From Comamonas fluminis (GTDB lineage: Bacteria; Pseudomonadota; Gammaproteobacteria; Burkholderiales; Burkholderiaceae_C), in NCBI RefSeq assembly GCF_019186805.1, contig NZ_CP066783.1:1563501-1627500 (forward strand): a stretch of DNA of 64,000 nucleotides, in the 5' to 3' direction. The notes below the pieces were generated by a model. It made no database searches and was not told the DNA's origin. It worked only from the letters and a program-made list of their open reading frames with translations. The translations under genes were made by a program, and so were the position numbers. Within the stretch, counting starts at the first letter, position 1, and each line of letters begins with the position of its first letter. Shown here piece after piece: positions 45,333 through 54,632 of this stretch.

Positions 45333-46694
45333 ATGTTCTATAGATCGATAGTGCCGGCGTCTCTACCGGCCAACGCTGGTGGCAGCCGCCATGGCGTTGC
45401 ATCTTCATTGCGCTTTTTGCGCCCCAGTCTCCTTACCCTGTGCCTGAGTGCTGCCATGGCAGCGCAGGCTGCAGAGCCTGCTGTGGGTGCGGAGTTGGTC
45501 AGCACCCGCATTTCTGACAATGCGCAGCCCCGGCTCAGCCTGGCGCAGCTGATTGGGACTGTGCTGGATCACAACCCGGAGTTGCGCTCGGTGCAGCAGT
45601 CCAGTGTGACGGCTCAGGCGGCGGTGGTCAGCGCAGGTGCCTTGCCCAATCCCAAGCTGGAGTGGAGCCGTGGTGACAACAAGGCCCGCATGGCCTCGGC
45701 AACCCCCGGCAGTGTGAACTCCATGGGCATTTCGGTGCCTATCGAAATGCCTTCGGTGCGCAGCGCCCGTGTCAATGCGGCAGAAGCAGGTCAGCGTGCC
45801 TCGGTGCACCAGATTGCTGCGTCTCGCAATGCACTGGTGGCTCAGGTCAAGCTCAAGGCTTATGAAGTGGTGCTGCGCCAGGCTCAGGTTCAGGCTGCCC
45901 ATGATGCGGTGAAGCTGCTTGAGCAGGCGCATGAGCGCGTGCGTGTACGTGTTGCCAGCGGTGAGGCTGCGCGCTACGAAATCATCAAGGCGGATGCCGA
46001 GCTGATTAACGCGCGCCAGCAGGAGCAGACCGCGCGTTTGATGGTGGAGCAGTCTCAGCTCACGCTCAATCGCATGGCCGCCGGCCAGTTGCCTGCGCGT
46101 TTCGATCTGGACTTGTCGCTGCAAGACCCCGTGAAGGCGGCAGCGCACAGTGTTGATCAGCATCCTGAATTGCTGCAGCTGCAGTCCGAAGTGGAAAAGG
46201 CGGAAGCGCAAAAGCAAGGCGCCAAGGCCAGCCGCTGGCCGGGCGTGGAGCTGCGATATGCCCAAACCCGCGAACCTGATATTCGCAACAACACCATTGG
46301 TGTGAGCATGCAGATTCCTCTCTTCGATCAGCGCCGCGGCCCGATTGATGAAGCTGCGTCGGAAGAGCAGCGTGCCCGTTTGCGCCTGGATGGCCGCAAG
46401 GCCGAGCTGGAGCAGCAGACGCTGCAGGCCCGCAAGGTGCTGGAAATGGCGCAGGTGCGAGTCAAGGCCTTGGGCGAGGGTTCTGTGAAGGAGGCCGAAG
46501 CCGCATTGCGCGTTGCTGAAGCCGCCTATCGCTATGGCGAGCGCGGCATTCTGGATGTGCTGGATGCGCAGCGTGTGCTGCGCACCGTGCGCGCCGACTT
46601 GCTGGAAGCGCGCTACCAGATGCAATCCGCACGAATTGAGCTGGATTTTCTGGCGGGCCGCTACGCCGATGCCTCCACGGTCATCACCCGCTGA
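45333..46694 (+). CDS. czcC: CzcC-type outer membrane efflux protein (TolC family)
   Basis: 453 residues with a signal sequence ending near residue 47 (AMAAQAAEP). Two repeated outer-membrane-efflux domains follow (about 65-250 and 270-450), largely helical, with the motif GALPNPKLEWSRGD near residue 105 typical of metal CzcC. Forms the outer duct of a tripartite pump with the next two genes. Substrate probably divalent metal. The gene symbol reflects family, not tested substrate. Confidence 0.88.
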   Translation: MFYRSIVPASLPANAGGSRHGVASSLRFLRPSLLTLCLSAAMAAQAAEPAVGAELVSTRISDNAQPRLSLAQLIGTVLDHNPELRSVQQSSVTAQAAVVSAGALPNPKLEWSRGDNKARMASATPGSVNSMGISVPIEMPSVRSARVNAAEAGQRASVHQIAASRNALVAQVKLKAYEVVLRQAQVQAAHDAVKLLEQAHERVRVRVASGEAARYEIIKADAELINARQQEQTARLMVEQSQLTLNRMAAGQLPARFDLDLSLQDPVKAAAHSVDQHPELLQLQSEVEKAEAQKQGAKASRWPGVELRYAQTREPDIRNNTIGVSMQIPLFDQRRGPIDEAASEEQRARLRLDGRKAELEQQTLQARKVLEMAQVRVKALGEGSVKEAEAALRVAEAAYRYGERGILDVLDAQRVLRTVRADLLEARYQMQSARIELDFLAGRYADASTVITR

Positions 46695-46749
46695 TGCGAG
46701 GCGACTGACTTCAAGCAGAGACCGAGTTTTATTGTTTTAAGCACGATTT

Positions 46750-47964
46750 ATGTCTTCCCAACCTCTCAAATTTTCGGCAGGTCGCTACCGTCCCGCCTCT
46801 CTGGTTCTGGCACTGGCCATGGCCGGTCTGACTTCATTGACGCTGACCGCCTGTGGCAATGATGAAAAAGCAGCGGCCCCGGTTGCAGTGCAAGCCCAGC
46901 CCGAGCTGGACCCCATGGAAGTCGTTGTGTCGGCCGAGATGGCTGGCAACTTCAAGATTGCGCCAGTGGCCCAGGCCGAGCTGGCATCGGTGCAGGAAAT
47001 CGCTGGCCGCATTGAAGCCAATGAGCGCAAGGTAACGCGTATCGGCGCCGTGGTGACAGGCCGCGTCACCGACGTTCTGGCCGAGGCGGGTGACCGCGTC
47101 AAGCCCGGCCAGGTGCTGGCGCGTGTGGCCAGTCCTGAGCTGACATCTGCACAGCTGGCCTATATGCGTGCCAGTGCCACCGCTACTTTGGCAGAGCGCT
47201 CTGCCGAGCGTGCACGCCAGCTGATTGCGGCAGATGTGATTGGCTCTGCAGAGCTGCAGCGCCGCGAATCTGAAGTGCAGATTGCCCGTGCCGAGCTGCG
47301 TGCAGCGGGTGACCAGCTCAAGCTGATGGGCTTGTCTGGCGATGCCATGACGCGTTTGCGCGGTCAGGGCAATGTGGCGCCTTCTGCAGCGATTGCAGCT
47401 TCTTCTGCGGGCATTGTGATTGAGCGTCAGGTCAGCCAGGGGCAGGTGGCCCAGCCCGGTGACCCGCTGTTCACCGTGGCCGATCTGTCCAATGTCTGGG
47501 TGGTGGGCGCCTTGCCTGAGCAAATGGCGCGCAGCGTGAAGGTTGGGCAGGATGTGCAGGTGGACGTGCCTGCGCTGGGCCTGACGGTGGAAGAGGCTCC
47601 CATCACCGGCAAGATCATCTATGTGGGCGATACGGTTTCGACCGAAACGCGCACGGTGGCAATTCGTACGCAGGTGGATAACAAGGATCTGGCACTCAAG
47701 CCCCAGATGTTGGCCTCGATGAAGATTCAGGGTGCACTGGAGAAAGTGCTGGCCATTCCCGCGCTTGCCGTGGTGCGCGAGAACGATAAGGACCATGTCT
47801 ATGTGAAGAAGGCGGAAAACCATTACCGCCTCACTCCTGTGGAGCTGGGCGCCAACAGCGGTGGCCAGCGTCCTGTGATCAAGGGCTTGAGCGAAGGCGC
47901 TCAGATCGTGGTCGAAGGTGCTTTTCACCTGAACAACGAGCGCAAGCGCGCTGAGCTGGAGTAA
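46750..47964 (+). CDS. czcB: CzcB-type periplasmic adaptor lipoprotein
   Basis: 404 residues. The signal peptide ends in the lipobox LTAC (Cys36), so the adaptor is lipidated at the inner membrane. A barrel-sandwich hybrid (AVVTGRVTDVLAEAGDRVKP, about 98-117) and helical hairpin (140-215) precede a second lipoyl half (ASSAGIVIERQVSQGQVAQP) and beta-barrel. It links CzcC and CzcA. No His-rich metal-binding N-terminus as in Cupriavidus CzcB. Confidence 0.88.
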   Translation: MSSQPLKFSAGRYRPASLVLALAMAGLTSLTLTACGNDEKAAAPVAVQAQPELDPMEVVVSAEMAGNFKIAPVAQAELASVQEIAGRIEANERKVTRIGAVVTGRVTDVLAEAGDRVKPGQVLARVASPELTSAQLAYMRASATATLAERSAERARQLIAADVIGSAELQRRESEVQIARAELRAAGDQLKLMGLSGDAMTRLRGQGNVAPSAAIAASSAGIVIERQVSQGQVAQPGDPLFTVADLSNVWVVGALPEQMARSVKVGQDVQVDVPALGLTVEEAPITGKIIYVGDTVSTETRTVAIRTQVDNKDLALKPQMLASMKIQGALEKVLAIPALAVVRENDKDHVYVKKAENHYRLTPVELGANSGGQRPVIKGLSEGAQIVVEGAFHLNNERKRAELE

Positions 47965-47968
47965 GCCC

Positions 47969-50900
47969 ATGATTGCCTCCATGATTCGTGCCGCGCTATC
48001 GCAGCGGCTGGTGGTGATCGTGCTGGCCCTGGTGGTGTGCGGATTCGGCCTGCGGGCTGCCATGAATCTGTCGGTGGACGCGTTCCCCGATGTGACCAAT
48101 GTGCAGGTGCAGATCGCGACCGAAGCGCCAGGACGTTCGCCGGAAGAGATTGAGCGCTTTGTGACGGTGCCGCTGGAAATCGCCATGACCGGCCTGCCCG
48201 GGCTGACGGAGATGCGCTCGCTCAACAAAAGCGGTCTGTCCATCATCACCCTGGTGTTCACCGATGCGACCGATGTGTACTTCGCCCGCCAGCTGGTGAC
48301 AGAGCGGCTGATTGAAGTCACGCCGCGCATGCCGGCGGGCATTGTTCCGGTGCTGGGCCCTGTTTCCACAGGCCTGGGCGAGGTCTATCAGTACACGCTG
48401 GACCATCCCGATGATGGCAAGCGCGAGCTGACGCAGGCTGAGCTGACCGAGCGCCGAACCATTCAGGACTGGGTGGCGCGCCCGCTGCTGCGCTCCATTC
48501 CTGGCGTGGCGGAAATCAACTCTCAGGGCGGCTACGTCAAGCAGTATCAGGTGCTGGTGGACCCCAGCCGTCTGCGTCACTACGACCTGACGGTGCGCCA
48601 TGTGGTGCAGGCTGTGTCCGATAACAATGCCAATGCCAGCGGCGGCATTCTGCCGCAGGTGACGGAGCAGTATCTGATTCGCGGCGTGGGCATGATTCGC
48701 TCGCTGGAAGACATTGGCAACATCGTGCTCAAGGAGCAGGGCGGTGTGCCTGTCTATGTGCGCGATGTGGCCACGGTGCAAATTGATGCCGAGGTGCGCC
48801 AGGGTGCCATCATCAAGGGCGGCTATACCGAGGGCGTCTCCGGCATTGTGCTGATGATGCGTGGCGGCAATGCCAAGGAAGTGGTGACCCGCGTGAAAGA
48901 GCGCGTGGAGGAAATCAACTCCAAGGGCATGCTGCCCGGCGGCCTGCAAATCGTTTCGTACTACGACCGAACCGATCTGGTGGACTCGGCCCTGTGGACT
49001 GTGGGCAAGGTGCTGATTGAAGGCATCTTCCTGGTGGTGGTGGTGCTGTTCATCTTCCTGGGGGATGTGCGATCGAGCCTGATCGTGGTGGCAACGCTGA
49101 TCATCACGCCGCTGACCACCTTCATCCTGATGAACAAGTACGGCATCTCTGCCAACCTGATGTCTCTGGGGGGGCTGGCAATTGCCATCGGCCTGATGGT
49201 GGACGCCACGGTGGTGGTTGTGGAAAACGTCTTCCACAAACTGGGGCAGGCAGGCGATAGCGTTGGAGAGCGCGTGCGCACTGTGCTGTCTGCTACTACA
49301 GAAGTAGCAACACCCACCATTTTCGGTATTGCCATCATCATCTTGGTGTTCCTGCCACTGATGACGCTGCAAGGCATCGAAGGCAAGATGTTTGCGCCGC
49401 TGGCACTGACGATTGCCATGGCGCTGGCCGTGTCTCTGGCGGTGTCGCTGTTCCTGTCTCCCGTGCTGTGCTCGTACTTCCTCAAGGGCGGTGCGGACCA
49501 TGACACCAAGCTGATTGCCTTCCTCAAGCGCCATTACATGCGCCTGCTGGAAGCGGCGACTTCGCGCAACCGCCTCACACTGGCAGTGGCCGTGATTTTG
49601 CTGATCGGCTCTCTGGGGCTGTTCCCTCTGCTGGGCAAGTCATTCATGCCCACCATGAAGGAAGGCGCGCTGACGCCGCAGATCAACCGCGTGCCCAGCA
49701 TCTCGCTGGACGAGTCCATTCGCATGGAAATGGCGGCGATGAAGGAAGTGGCGCAAGTGGATGGCGTGAAGTCCGTGGTCTCCAAGCTGGGCCGCGGCGA
49801 ATCGCCCGCTGACCCCGCAGGTCCTAACGAGTCTGACCCCATCGTGCTGCTGGACCCCAAGTCCAAGCGCAGTCAGGACGAGATTGACGAAGACATTCGC
49901 CAGCGCCTGTCCAAGATTCCTGGTGTTCAGATCGTGCTGTCGCAGCCAATTTCCGAGCGTGTGGATGAAATGGTGACGGGCGTTCGCTCGCAACTGGCCA
50001 TCAAGATCTTTGGTGACGAACTCAACGAGCTCAAGGACGTTTCCGAGCAGGTGGCGCGAATCCTCAAGAGCGTGCCCGGCAGCACGGACATCCGTATCGA
50101 GCGCCTGTCCGGCCAGCAGGCTTTGACCGTGGATATCGACCGCAAGGCGATTGCGCGTCACGGCCTCAATGTGGCTGATGTGCAAAGCGTGCTGGAGTCG
50201 GCCATCGGCGGCAAGGACGTGACCACGCTGTATGAAGGCGAGCGCCGTTACTCCGTGGTGGTTCGCTTCCCTGAAGCCTTCCGCAGCTCGCCGGAAAGCA
50301 TTGGCGCCACACTGCTGACCACAGCAACCGGAGGCCAGGTGCCACTGAACAATGTGGCGCGTATTGAGCTGGTGGACGGCCCTGCACAGATCAGCCGCGA
50401 AGGCGGCAAGCGCCGTGTGGTGGTGGGCGCCAACGTGGAAGGGCGTGACCTGGGCGGCTTTGTGACAGAGGTTGAGCAGCGTCTGGAAAAAGAAGTGAAG
50501 CTGCCTGATGGCTATTACTTCAAGTTCGGTGGCCAGTTCGAGAACATGGAGCGCGCCATGGGCACGCTGCAGGTGATTGTGCCGCTGACCATCGTGGCCA
50601 TCTTCTTCCTGCTGTTCCTGCTGTTCAACTCCGTCAAGCTGGCAAGTCTCATCATTCTGGTGCTGCCATTTGCCTCGATTGGTGGCCTGATTGGCTTGTT
50701 CGTCACCGGCGAATATGTGAGCGTTCCCGCTTCCGTGGGCTTTATCGCGCTGTGGGGCATTGCGGTGCTCAATGGAGTGGTGCTGGTCACCTGCATTCGC
50801 CATCTGCGCGAAGACGGCATGAGCGTGCATGACGCGGTGCGCGAAGGCTGTGCCCAGCGTTTCCGTCCTGTGATGATGACCGCCACCGTGGCTTTGCTGG

Positions 50901-51058
50901 GTCTGGTGCCATTCCTGTTTGCCACAGGCCCAGGCTCGGAAGTTCAGCGCCCGCTGGCCATTGTCGTGATCGGTGGCCTGATCTCTTCGACGCTGCTGAC
51001 GCTGGTGGTGTTGCCCACGCTGTACCGCTGGTTTGATGAAAAGCCAAGAGAGGCATAA
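47969..51058 (+). CDS. czcA: CzcA-type heavy-metal RND pump
   Basis: 1029 residues, proton-driven exporter with twelve membrane helices and two large periplasmic loops. SVDAFPDVTNVQVQI near residue 32 and GVKSVVSKLGRGESPADP near 595 are family marks. In the fourth helix the sequence is AIAIGLMVDATVVVVENV (Asp about 411, Glu about 419). The first Asp of the classical DFGx3DGAx3VEN motif of Zn/Co/Cd pumps is replaced by Ala-Ile-Gly, so its metal or group is uncertain (Cu/Ag-type pumps also lack it). Four bases after czcB. Confidence 0.9.
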   Translation: MIASMIRAALSQRLVVIVLALVVCGFGLRAAMNLSVDAFPDVTNVQVQIATEAPGRSPEEIERFVTVPLEIAMTGLPGLTEMRSLNKSGLSIITLVFTDATDVYFARQLVTERLIEVTPRMPAGIVPVLGPVSTGLGEVYQYTLDHPDDGKRELTQAELTERRTIQDWVARPLLRSIPGVAEINSQGGYVKQYQVLVDPSRLRHYDLTVRHVVQAVSDNNANASGGILPQVTEQYLIRGVGMIRSLEDIGNIVLKEQGGVPVYVRDVATVQIDAEVRQGAIIKGGYTEGVSGIVLMMRGGNAKEVVTRVKERVEEINSKGMLPGGLQIVSYYDRTDLVDSALWTVGKVLIEGIFLVVVVLFIFLGDVRSSLIVVATLIITPLTTFILMNKYGISANLMSLGGLAIAIGLMVDATVVVVENVFHKLGQAGDSVGERVRTVLSATTEVATPTIFGIAIIILVFLPLMTLQGIEGKMFAPLALTIAMALAVSLAVSLFLSPVLCSYFLKGGADHDTKLIAFLKRHYMRLLEAATSRNRLTLAVAVILLIGSLGLFPLLGKSFMPTMKEGALTPQINRVPSISLDESIRMEMAAMKEVAQVDGVKSVVSKLGRGESPADPAGPNESDPIVLLDPKSKRSQDEIDEDIRQRLSKIPGVQIVLSQPISERVDEMVTGVRSQLAIKIFGDELNELKDVSEQVARILKSVPGSTDIRIERLSGQQALTVDIDRKAIARHGLNVADVQSVLESAIGGKDVTTLYEGERRYSVVVRFPEAFRSSPESIGATLLTTATGGQVPLNNVARIELVDGPAQISREGGKRRVVVGANVEGRDLGGFVTEVEQRLEKEVKLPDGYYFKFGGQFENMERAMGTLQVIVPLTIVAIFFLLFLLFNSVKLASLIILVLPFASIGGLIGLFVTGEYVSVPASVGFIALWGIAVLNGVVLVTCIRHLREDGMSVHDAVREGCAQRFRPVMMTATVALLGLVPFLFATGPGSEVQRPLAIVVIGGLISSTLLTLVVLPTLYRWFDEKPREA

Positions 51059-51120
51059 GCACCTCTGAGTGGCTTTGCCGCTTGCCCTGCTGTGGCGCTG
51101 GTCGCTATAGCGGGGCAACA

Positions 51121-51150
51121 CCCGCGCAAGCTTGTAGCCGCTTGCGCGGG
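51121..51150. terminator. Hairpin between czcA and the PII-like gene
   Basis: Perfect 11-base arms CCCGCGCAAGC and GCTTGCGCGGG with an eight-base loop and no T-run. May reduce readthrough or protect mRNA, giving lower expression of the downstream PII-like protein. Confidence 0.6.
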
Positions 51151-51211
51151 CGTTCAGGACTCAATCCGCGCCAGAGATTTGATGGCGTGAACCTTGATAG
51201 GAGAGAGAGCT

Positions 51212-51544
51212 ATGGCGATGAAAGAAATCCGGGCCATTGTGCGGCCCAGCCGGCTGGAGCGCCTGCGCACAGCCTTGCGTGCGATTCCCAATTTTCCCGG
51301 TGTGACTTTTTTCAAGGCCGAGGGCTTTACCGCCCCCGCAGCCGTGGATAAGCGCAGCGTCAAAGATGAGCTGACCGACTTTTCCGACAAACTCATGGTG
51401 TGTGTGATTGTCGAAGAGAGCATGGTCGAGCCTATTCGCGAGGCCATCGTGAGCGCTTGCCGCACAGGCCAGATCGGTGATGGACTGGTGTGGACGGTGG
51501 ACATCAGCGAGATGCACCGCATCCGTGATGGCGGTGCGGTTTGA
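51212..51544 (+). CDS. PII-like signalling protein linked to metal efflux
   Basis: 110 residues from ATG 51212 (GGAGAGAG upstream). The start MKEIRAIVRPSRLERLRTAL and the C-terminal CRTGQIGDGLVWTVDISEMH are PII (GlnB/GlnK) signatures, but the T-loop differs: the RGAEYxVD block with the uridylylated Tyr is absent, replaced by VDKRSVKDELTDFSD. This fits the PII-NG group known to be encoded with Cus/Czc-type metal pumps. It probably senses a nucleotide or metal and modulates the pump. It is the last gene of the czc cluster. Confidence 0.85.
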   Translation: MAMKEIRAIVRPSRLERLRTALRAIPNFPGVTFFKAEGFTAPAAVDKRSVKDELTDFSDKLMVCVIVEESMVEPIREAIVSACRTGQIGDGLVWTVDISEMHRIRDGGAV

Positions 51545-51589
51545 CATTTGCGCATTCCTTTTGACGGTTGAGTACGAAAAAACCAAGTT

Positions 51590-51622
51590 TTCGAAAAACC
51601 GGCAAAAAGCCTGTGCTACAAT
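51590..51622 (+). promoter_or_regulatory. Probable promoter of the second tRNA cluster
   Basis: TACAAT at 51617-51622 preceded by AAAAAGCCTGTGC, which matches the AAAAACCTGTC sequence before TATAAT of the first cluster. The -35 candidate (TTCGAA, 51590) has long spacing, so the exact -35 is uncertain. Confidence 0.55.
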
Positions 51623-51661
51623 TTTTGTACTGCAGCAGTAAGGCACTGCCTTGTCGCTGAA

Positions 51662-51737
<76 letters not shown>

Positions 51738-51782
51738 AAAATTTTGACGGCTGGTTGAAAAATCAGAATCGTTCTAGGAATT

Positions 51783-51858
51783 GACCCTATCGTCTAGAGG
51801 CCTAGGACATCACCCTTTCACGGTGAGTACCGGGGTTCGAATCCCCGTAGGGTCGCCA
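51783..51858 (+). tRNA. tRNA-Glu (TTC), copy 5
   Basis: Identical to the other tRNA-Glu copies, anticodon TTC. Confidence 0.95.
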
Positions 51859-51906
51859 AGTTTGAAGCGCTTGTAGCTATTGAATAAATAGCAAAGCTTC
51901 CTGCCA

Positions 51907-51983
51907 GGAGTGGTAGTTCAGTTGGTTAGAATACCGGCCTGTCACGCCGGGGGTCGCGGGTTCGAGTCCCGTCCACTCCGCCA
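51907..51983 (+). tRNA. tRNA-Asp (GTC), copy 5
   Basis: Identical to the other tRNA-Asp copies, anticodon GTC. Last tRNA in the window. Confidence 0.95.
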
Positions 51984-51988
51984 GATAC

Positions 51989-52023
51989 AAAAACCGCCAT
52001 CAAGCAATTGATGGCGGTTTTTT
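51989..52023 (+). terminator. Terminator of the second tRNA cluster
   Basis: CCGCCATCAA-GCAA-TTGATGGCGG followed by TTTTTTC, five bases after the last tRNA. Confidence 0.9.
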
Positions 52024-52083
52024 CTTTGCCTGAAAGAAAAACAGGCCTTCGCAAAGACCTGTTTTCATCGCTTCAATCCGAAA

Positions 52084-52842
52084 TTATTTCGGAGCCATGC
52101 GGATGGCTCCGTCCAGACGAATCACTTCACCGTTGAGCATGTCGTTTTCCAGAATGCTTTTGACCAGCTTGGCGTAGTCCTCGGGTTTGCCAAGGCGGCT
52201 GGGGAAGGGCACGCTGGCTGCCAGAGCATCTTGAACTTCCTGGGGCATGGTGAACAGCATGGGTGTGCCAAAGATGCCGGGAGCAATTGTCATATTGCGA
52301 ATGCCGCTGCGCGCCAGGTCGCGGGCAATGGGCAGAGTCATGCCCACCACGCCGCCCTTGGATGCCGAATAGGCGGCCTGACCAATCTGGCCGTCATAGG
52401 CAGCTACGCTGGCGGTGGAGATCAGCACGCCGCGCTCGCCAGTGGTTTCGGGTTCGTTCTTGCTCATGGCATCCGATGCCAGGCGAATCATGTTGAAAGT
52501 GCCGACCAGGTTGACCATGATGGTCTTGGTATAGGTTGCCAGGTTATGGGGCCCGTTTTTGCCCACGGTCTTTTCAGCGGGGGCAATGCCTGCGCAGTTC
52601 ACCAGGCCAACCAGCTTGCCAAGGCTTGTGGCTTTTTTCACCACGGCCTGCCCATCGGCTTCGCTGCTGACGTCGCAGCGCAGATAGACGCCGCCAATTT
52701 CACGCGCCACGACTTCGCCGCGTTCGGCATTCATATCGGCAATGACGACCTTGCCGCCATTGGCAGCCAGCATGCGGGCGGTGCCTTCTCCAAGGCCGGA
52801 CGCGCCGCCGGTGACGATGAACACGCGATCCTGAATTTGCAT
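52084..52842 (-). CDS. Short-chain dehydrogenase, 3-hydroxyacyl-CoA dehydrogenase-like
   Basis: 252 residues from ATG 52842 (AGGAGA upstream). The NAD loop [15 protein letters not shown] is near residue 12. Active-site STAS..YSASKGG (Ser and YxxxK) are near 150 and 165. The DMNAERGE acidic residue after the second strand favours [23 protein letters not shown] is characteristic of type II 3-hydroxyacyl-CoA dehydrogenases (HSD10-like) of fatty or branched-chain acid breakdown. Single gene here. The operator-like palindrome upstream suggests control by a fatty or branched-chain acid regulator. Confidence 0.88.
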   Translation of the reverse strand: MQIQDRVFIVTGGASGLGEGTARMLAANGGKVVIADMNAERGEVVAREIGGVYLRCDVSSEADGQAVVKKATSLGKLVGLVNCAGIAPAEKTVGKNGPHNLATYTKTIMVNLVGTFNMIRLASDAMSKNEPETTGERGVLISTASVAAYDGQIGQAAYSASKGGVVGMTLPIARDLARSGIRNMTIAPGIFGTPMLFTMPQEVQDALAASVPFPSRLGKPEDYAKLVKSILENDMLNGEVIRLDGAIRMAPK

Positions 52843-52860
52843 GAGTTGTCTCCTGATATA

Positions 52861-52881
52861 TGACGTTGACGTAAACGTCAA
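52861..52881. promoter_or_regulatory. Palindromic operator upstream of the SDR gene
   Basis: TTGACG-TAAA-CGTCAA (52866-52881) with a further TGACGT half-site next to it. The sequence type recalls operators of LiuR/FadR-like regulators of acyl-CoA catabolism in Burkholderiales, recollection only. It lies about 20 bases before the start codon, so binding would block initiation of transcription or translation. Confidence 0.5.
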
Positions 52882-52922
52882 TTATGCACAGAGACGCTGA
52901 AATTGCTTCATGGAAAAAGACG

Positions 52923-52954
52923 AAAAAAAGCCCGGTCTAAAAAGGCCGGGCTTG
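52923..52954 (-). terminator. Terminator of the phasin gene
   Basis: Minus strand AAGCCCGG-(10)-CCGGGCTT followed by TTTTTT, about 130 bases past the phasin stop. Confidence 0.7.
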
Positions 52955-53081
52955 AAGGGATCCATGAAACGGGGGTTTCAGGAGGATCCAAGGAGACAAC
53001 TTGCGCGAGGTCATCAACCTCGCATGTTGGCAATTATAGGGTAAACCCTAGAGCTTTGCCAAGCATGCTGAAAATCAGAAT

Positions 53082-53630
53082 TTAGCGCTTGGCGCCAGAA
53101 GCAGTCTTCACGGCTTCAGCTGCAGTCTTGGTGGCAGCGGTGAAGTTGGCTTCAGCGGTGTCAGAAGCTTGCTTCACAGCCTTTTGCACAGACTCAAAAG
53201 CGCTGTTAGCGGCAGAGACGGCGTTCTTCATCAGAGCGACAGCAGACTCGGAACCAGCGGGAGCGTTCTTGGCAGAGGCTTCCAGCAGAGAGTTGAAGTT
53301 CTTGCGAACTTCGGAAGACTGGGCTTCCAGAGCCTTGTTGAATTCGGCAGAGGTGCTGCTGGCGATGTCATACAGGTGACGGCTGTAGGAAGCAGTCTTC
53401 TCGGCCAGAGGCTGGAACAGGCCAGCTTGCAGAGTCAGCAGCTCTTGTGCGTCCTTGACGCTCAGAACGGCTTGAGTGTGCTGGGCAGCTTCGCTCAGGG
53501 CGGCGCGGGAAGCAGTCACGTTCAGTTCCACCAGCTTTTCAACGCCTTCGAAGGCTTTGCTGGTCAGGCCGAACAGAGTTTCGATGTTGGCTTTGTGGGC
53601 GCTCAGGATTTGGTCAGGGGTCAGGCTCAT
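53082..53630 (-). CDS. Phasin (PHB granule surface protein)
   Basis: 182 residues, almost entirely helical and Ala-rich, no cysteine. The start [20 protein letters not shown] and the [11 protein letters not shown] block (near 28) are typical of PHA granule-associated proteins of beta-proteobacteria. Coats polyhydroxybutyrate granules and limits their size. The last 50 residues are an Ala/Lys-rich helix with A-A-K-T-A-A-like repeats ending AKR. Two palindromes upstream (53719, 53780) resemble TGC/GCA sites of the PhaR repressor. Confidence 0.9.
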   Translation of the reverse strand: MSLTPDQILSAHKANIETLFGLTSKAFEGVEKLVELNVTASRAALSEAAQHTQAVLSVKDAQELLTLQAGLFQPLAEKTASYSRHLYDIASSTSAEFNKALEAQSSEVRKNFNSLLEASAKNAPAGSESAVALMKNAVSAANSAFESVQKAVKQASDTAEANFTAATKTAAEAVKTASGAKR

Positions 53631-53718
53631 TTCAACACTCCAAAATTACGGATCTAACAAAGGGATCGGACCGGAGAAGCATCTGCGCTGACATGTTCAT
53701 TCCTGAAGAACGACTGTA

Positions 53719-53733
53719 TGTTGCAGTGCAGCA
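53719..53733. promoter_or_regulatory. PhaR-like palindrome 1
   Basis: TGTTGCAGTGCAGCA, near-perfect inverted repeat about 90 bases upstream of the phasin start. Confidence 0.55.
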
Positions 53734-53779
53734 TGGAATGAATTGTGAAAGAGTTTCTTCGGCTTTGCAAGCATTAAAT

Positions 53780-53794
53780 TGTTGCAGTGCAACA
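53780..53794. promoter_or_regulatory. PhaR-like palindrome 2
   Basis: TGTTGCAGTGCAACA, a perfect inverted repeat sharing its core with palindrome 1, 61 bases away. A pair of sites favours cooperative repression. PhaR in related organisms binds GCA-rich palindromes at phasin promoters. Confidence 0.6.
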
Positions 53795-53948
53795 CAAAAG
53801 ATCTGTGACTGTGGGTTTTAGGTAAGTATTTGATTTTTAGCAAGTTTGTTATGTCGGATAACCGACTTTATTTGCTGCGCACAGCCTGCCTGACGGCGCA
53901 TGTCGCCTGCGTGCGGGCCTGGGCGCAGGCTGACTGCAAAATGGCCCC

Positions 53949-54407
53949 ATGAACGCAAACACCACTACCAGACCCGCCAGAGCCGAGCCTCAGCTGCGCA
54001 GCAGCTACCCCGTATTCCGTGAGATCAGCACCCGCTGGTCGGACAACGATGTCTATGGGCATGTGAACAACGTCGTGTACTACAGCTGGTTTGATACGGC
54101 AGTGAACGCCTATCTGATTGAGCAGGGTGCGCTGGATATTCATGCGGGCAGCACCATTGGTCTGGTGATCGAGACCCAGTGCAATTACTTTGCGCCGCTG
54201 GCCTTTCCGCAGACGGTAGAGGCGGGTATCCGGGTGGCGCATATCGGCAGCTCCAGCGTGCGCTACGAGGTGGGGCTGTTTGCGAAAGGCGAGGCGAAAT
54301 CCGCAGCGGCAGGGCATTTTGTGCATGTGTATGTAGACCGTGAATCCAGGCGGCCTGCCGCCCTGCCGCAAGCACTGCGAAACGCTTTGGGCAGTCTGCA
54401 AAACTGA
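53949..54407 (+). CDS. Hot-dog acyl-CoA thioesterase (YbgC-like)
   Basis: 152 residues. The block [20 protein letters not shown] near residue 28 contains the DxxGHVNN active-site signature of the 4-hydroxybenzoyl-CoA thioesterase branch. It hydrolyses acyl-CoA thioesters. Located divergently from phasin and upstream of pncB, with no operon evidence. An N-terminal tail of about 20 residues is not part of the fold. Confidence 0.88.
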   Translation: MNANTTTRPARAEPQLRSSYPVFREISTRWSDNDVYGHVNNVVYYSWFDTAVNAYLIEQGALDIHAGSTIGLVIETQCNYFAPLAFPQTVEAGIRVAHIGSSSVRYEVGLFAKGEAKSAAAGHFVHVYVDRESRRPAALPQALRNALGSLQN

Positions 54408-54466
54408 TTGCTTCTAAAAATATAGCGGAAAGCGATTGATATATAAGCGCTTGAGGTGTTTTTTAT
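54408..54466. repeat. Dispersed extragenic repeat copy
   Basis: ATTGCTTCTAAAAATATAGC, then GGAAAGCGATTGATATATAA and GCGCTTGAGGTG, then a T-run. Begins right after the thioesterase stop and may act as its terminator. Confidence 0.55.
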
Positions 54467-54632
54467 AGATTTCCCCTTGCCATCCTTTGCAGAGGCAGGG
54501 CAGTTGGATCACAAGGCTATTGCGCGGCCTTGAATCGCCTACACTCATAAGCCTTTCTTGAGGCGGGCTGGCAAGCATGCGGGTCGCCTTGTTCAATGAC
54601 TGAACACGGACCGCCAAGGCCCACCGTCGTCC

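Noticed and set aside
46834..51121. Long minus-strand frames over czcB and czcA
   Set aside because: Antisense frames of the czc genes, no support.
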